From JAAXQD01 sp963790095 (GTDB lineage: Bacteria > Desulfobacterota > Desulfobacteria > Desulfobacterales > UBA11574), in contig CAWBNO010000001.1 of assembly GCA_963790095.1 (NCBI GenBank), positions 23,412 through 87,411 on the forward strand: 64,000 bases of DNA. Direction: 5' to 3'. Positions 62,147 through 64,000 of the stretch are shown here, in pieces; the stretch's first letter is position 1; every line of letters starts with the position of its first letter. The notes below the pieces were generated by a model. That model was given only the letters and a program-made list of their open reading frames with translations. It had not been told where the DNA came from and searched no databases. Position numbers and translations under genes: made by a program.

Positions 62147-62458
62147 TTATCCACAGGCACTTGATGCTGCACAGCCTGTACATCCTTCTTCAAACTCTAA
62201 TGAGCAATCAAATTGAAATCCAAACTCAGAAAAATCAACTTTGATCGGTTCTGCTTCTTGCAATAAATCTTTGTCAATAATGTATTTAAAACCGTCAATG
62301 TCAAAGACATCGTCCGTTTCTTTTGGCCCATCGAGAGCCATTGTAAGGGACGGGCCACCACATCCTTCTGTAAATAAAAAAATACGGATTGGTACAATCT
62401 CTCTATCTTTAAAATATTCAGCAATCTTATCTTTAGCTGATTTTGTAATTTCAAGCAT
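62147..62458 (-). CDS. HesB/IscA-like protein
   Basis: 103 residues. The chain MLEITKSAKDKIAEYFKDRE and the segment RIFLFTEGCGGPSLTMALD fit the HesB-related family in which the first cluster-type Cys is often selenocysteine; here it is a normal TGC/TGT Cys. The C-terminus EEGCTGCAASSACG carries the other cysteines. It may help assemble or carry iron-sulfur clusters, or handle metals or selenium. AAGGAG stands before the ATG. Confidence 0.85.
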   Translation of the reverse strand: MLEITKSAKDKIAEYFKDREIVPIRIFLFTEGCGGPSLTMALDGPKETDDVFDIDGFKYIIDKDLLQEAEPIKVDFSEFGFQFDCSLEFEEGCTGCAASSACG

Positions 62459-62826
62459 AATATTCTCCTTTTATTAGAAATATCTGTATGGCCGAATTGT
62501 TTTGAAACCTACAGAAAGGTAGTTACGGATATTTGATCTGTCAATGTAGGTGATCTTGATGTGATTACTTTAATAGATTTGTGGTTAATGATAATTTTTT
62601 AGAAAATTTGTAATTTATTGTAAAATTTTTCTACGGACTACCGGATTTTTCCCTTTCATTTTTATCAAGGCTATGCAATAGTATATGCTGTAATTATTAT
62701 GAAAAAGAGAAAGTGGATACTTTAACCTATATAGCACATTTCATGCCAGAATGAGTGGCGGCTTCGCACATCTTTGTTTTATCAATAATCCCGCTGACGA
62801 TTACCTCAACTAATAATTTTTTATTT
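62459..62826. other. AT-rich non-coding stretch
   Basis: No convincing gene. A very short open frame (MSGGFAHLCFINNPADDYLN, about 62750-62812) lies just before a rightward terminator and may be the end of a lost gene or part of a small RNA. Confidence 0.4.
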
Positions 62827-62862
62827 GGCCAAAGACTTGATCAAAGCTTTGGCCTTTTTTAA
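62827..62862 (+). terminator. Rightward terminator without a clear gene
   Basis: GGCCAAAG and CTTTGGCC form an 8-bp stem with a loop of about 12 bases, followed by TTTTTT. Upstream on the plus strand no gene is recognised. Confidence 0.75.
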
Positions 62863-63043
62863 CGGGACTATCGATAAAACACTTATTAGAACTCAAAAGG
62901 TTAGCTCCGGTTGTGATATCGTATTATGGTATCACAGAAATTTCAGGTGCTTGATATTAGGACGAAATTGCAGGTATCTGCAACCTGAAGGCCATAAGCA
63001 AAACAAACTTTTTATACTATATACACACAAATTTTTTAATCAA
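62863..63043. other. Short intergenic stretch
   Basis: No gene seen; an open frame on the plus strand here runs through the terminator and lacks family likeness. Confidence 0.4.
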
Positions 63044-63343
63044 TCAGTCTTCATAAGGTTTTAGCCTCAGTGCAAGCCCTTCAACATCCTGGATTATCGC
63101 TTTACCACCAACTGGTAATGGAACCTCGCAAACAGCCTTCCATCGCTCGCTGTTAATCAAAACTTGGCCTTCAGTTTTATCCCATTGTTTGATTTCAACA
63201 ACTTTTCCAATCATACCTGTCACGCCGTAATTAGATTTTTTTCTTCCTTTTAAAATAAACCAGAATAAGGGGATAAATACATGTTCAATCAGCTCAAAGA
63301 CAATAAAACATATTATTATTGTGATTATTATGGTTTCCAGCAT
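63044..63343 (-). CDS. Short NfeD-like membrane protein
   Basis: 99 residues: one N-terminal hydrophobic segment (about 2-30) and an OB-fold like that of NfeD proteins (GVTGMIGKVVEIKQW, GQVLINSERWKAVCEVPLPVGGKAIIQDVEGLALRLKP). Short NfeD proteins usually act with stomatin-like partners, but no partner gene is adjacent. The next gene upstream is a DUF4405 protein. Confidence 0.8.
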   Translation of the reverse strand: MLETIIITIIICFIVFELIEHVFIPLFWFILKGRKKSNYGVTGMIGKVVEIKQWDKTEGQVLINSERWKAVCEVPLPVGGKAIIQDVEGLALRLKPYED

Positions 63344-63384
63344 GAGTCACCGGCCAAACATTCTCATTTCTTTAACAGAGCATT

Positions 63385-63654
63385 TCACTTCATGATACTG
63401 TATTTCTTCAAATTGGATCTTATGTATTTCCAATGCAAAATTATATGTATCGTAATCGTGATTATAAATATCAATGCAGTCCATTCATGGATTGTAGTAA
63501 GAAAATGTCTGACGGAAACTAATACACTTCCTCTTGCTTCATATCCTCTGGGTAAAACAAACCAGTTTAATAGACCGGTGACGCTTAACAAAATAAAAAG
63601 AATAAAAGACAAAACATTGACTGCCCAAAGCTTAAAGGTTTTCTTACTATTCAT
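63385..63654 (-). CDS. DUF4405-type membrane protein
   Basis: 89 residues from ATG 63654 (AGGTG six bases before). It has two membrane helices (about 8-30 and 55-75) and the family pattern VTGLLNWFVLPRG ... VRHFLTTIHEWTALIFIITITIHIILHW, with His residues that could bind haem. The function is unknown. Confidence 0.8.
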   Translation of the reverse strand: MNSKKTFKLWAVNVLSFILFILLSVTGLLNWFVLPRGYEARGSVLVSVRHFLTTIHEWTALIFIITITIHIILHWKYIRSNLKKYSIMK

Positions 63655-63761
63655 AATTTTCACCTGGGAATAAAGAAAAGGGTCTTAATAGATTAGCTGA
63701 TTATTTTCACACTGCATCGATCTCAATGGAAGAAATCGGTTAATTCTCCATGTGTCATTGC

Positions 63762-64000
63762 TTACACATCTTCCACTTTAAACCAGTGGGGGGTTTTCAA
63801 ACAGATTTTCACCAGCATGAGCATCACCGGGACTTCAATCAGCACACCCACAACCGTGGCAAGGGCAGCGCCGGACGACAGGCCAAAGAGCATGGTTGAG
63901 GTGGCAATGGCCACTTCAAAATGATTGGAAGCGCCGATCATGGCCGCCGGAGCCGCGTCCACGTAGCGGAGTTTCAGCAGGCGTGCCAGACCATAGCCTA
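63762..64000 (-). CDS. acr3: ACR3-family arsenite exporter, C-terminal part
   Basis: The gene runs off the right edge; the last 78 codons are seen (ending at TAA, 63762-63764). The ACR3 signature region YVDAAPAAMIGASNHFEVAIA, then GAALATVVGVLIEVPVMLMLV, is clear. The protein exports As(III) across the membrane. Other arsenic genes may lie beyond the window. GTG at 63962 is an internal Val codon, not the start. Confidence 0.92.
   Translation of the reverse strand, partial: GYGLARLLKLRYVDAAPAAMIGASNHFEVAIATSTMLFGLSSGAALATVVGVLIEVPVMLMLVKICLKTPHWFKVEDV

Noticed and set aside
62825..63064. 79-codon plus-strand frame
   Set aside because: It begins inside a terminator hairpin and has no recognisable domain.

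Overview
The window reads as a chromosomal segment of a strictly anaerobic deltaproteobacterium (Desulfobacterota, most like Desulfobacterales). Supporting signs are a tungsten-type aldehyde:ferredoxin oxidoreductase with a ThiS/MoaD-like partner, an adenosylcobalamin-dependent (class II) ribonucleotide reductase, separate genes for the two PurH activities, TRAP transport, a fused hexulose-phosphate synthase, a HesB-like protein of the family that includes selenoproteins, and a 23S-intervening-sequence-type four-helix-bundle element. The species cannot be named from the sequence alone.

Layout. 0-0.6 kb: start of a glycine-zipper lipoprotein gene (cut by the window edge) and tRNA-Asn. 0.9-6.2 kb, minus strand: a probable operon hxlB, hxlA-rraA, hisS, aspS with a good upstream promoter. 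6.6-12 kb, plus strand: a DUF2520 dehydrogenase-like protein, a three-gene TRAP transporter and a class V aminotransferase. 12-21 kb: two large M16 zinc peptidases (one PreP-like, one a lipoprotein), two related small winged-helix proteins (one with a Lys/Ala/Pro repeat tail like histone H1), a DUF2062 protein and rsmA. 21-29.4 kb: an internally deleted UvrD-like helicase, a PiT phosphate permease with its DUF47/PhoU-like partner, an alpha/beta hydrolase, nrdJ, a small membrane protein and ccdA. 29.5-32.8 kb: proC, aor and a ThiS/MoaD-like gene. 33.1-37.1 kb: YggT, DivIVA, PilT, a PilU-like ATPase, a zinc-ribbon/pseudo-receiver protein and a 49-residue ORF, probably a surface motility and polarity cluster; the prepilin peptidase lies at 50.4 kb. 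37.1-43 kb: a decayed four-helix-bundle element, then tilS, ftsH, folP and coaX on the minus strand. 43.2-46.3 kb: SRP RNA, grpE and dnaK. 46.4-56.5 kb: ltaE and the AICAR transformylase gene (both frameshifted), IMP cyclohydrolase, a flavin-binding protein, pilD, a rhomboid protease fused to a DnaJ-like C-terminal domain, nadC, valS and an acidic protein.

56.6-61.8 kb is a mobile-element scar: an integrase remnant, half of a c-di-GMP-I (GEMM) riboswitch aptamer, and a truncated group II intron that occurs twice as long inverted arms around a serine-recombinase module of three genes. The right arm has lost about 981 bp internally. 62.1-64 kb holds a HesB-like protein, an NfeD-like protein, a DUF4405 membrane protein and the end of an ACR3 arsenite exporter.

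The ordinary parts are housekeeping genes. The parts most worth a second look are the inverted intron/recombinase structure, the rhomboid-DnaJ fusion, the helicase lacking its central motifs, the paired winged-helix proteins, and the pseudo-receiver gene in the pilus-motor cluster. All calls come from reading the sequence; no database search or structure prediction was run.
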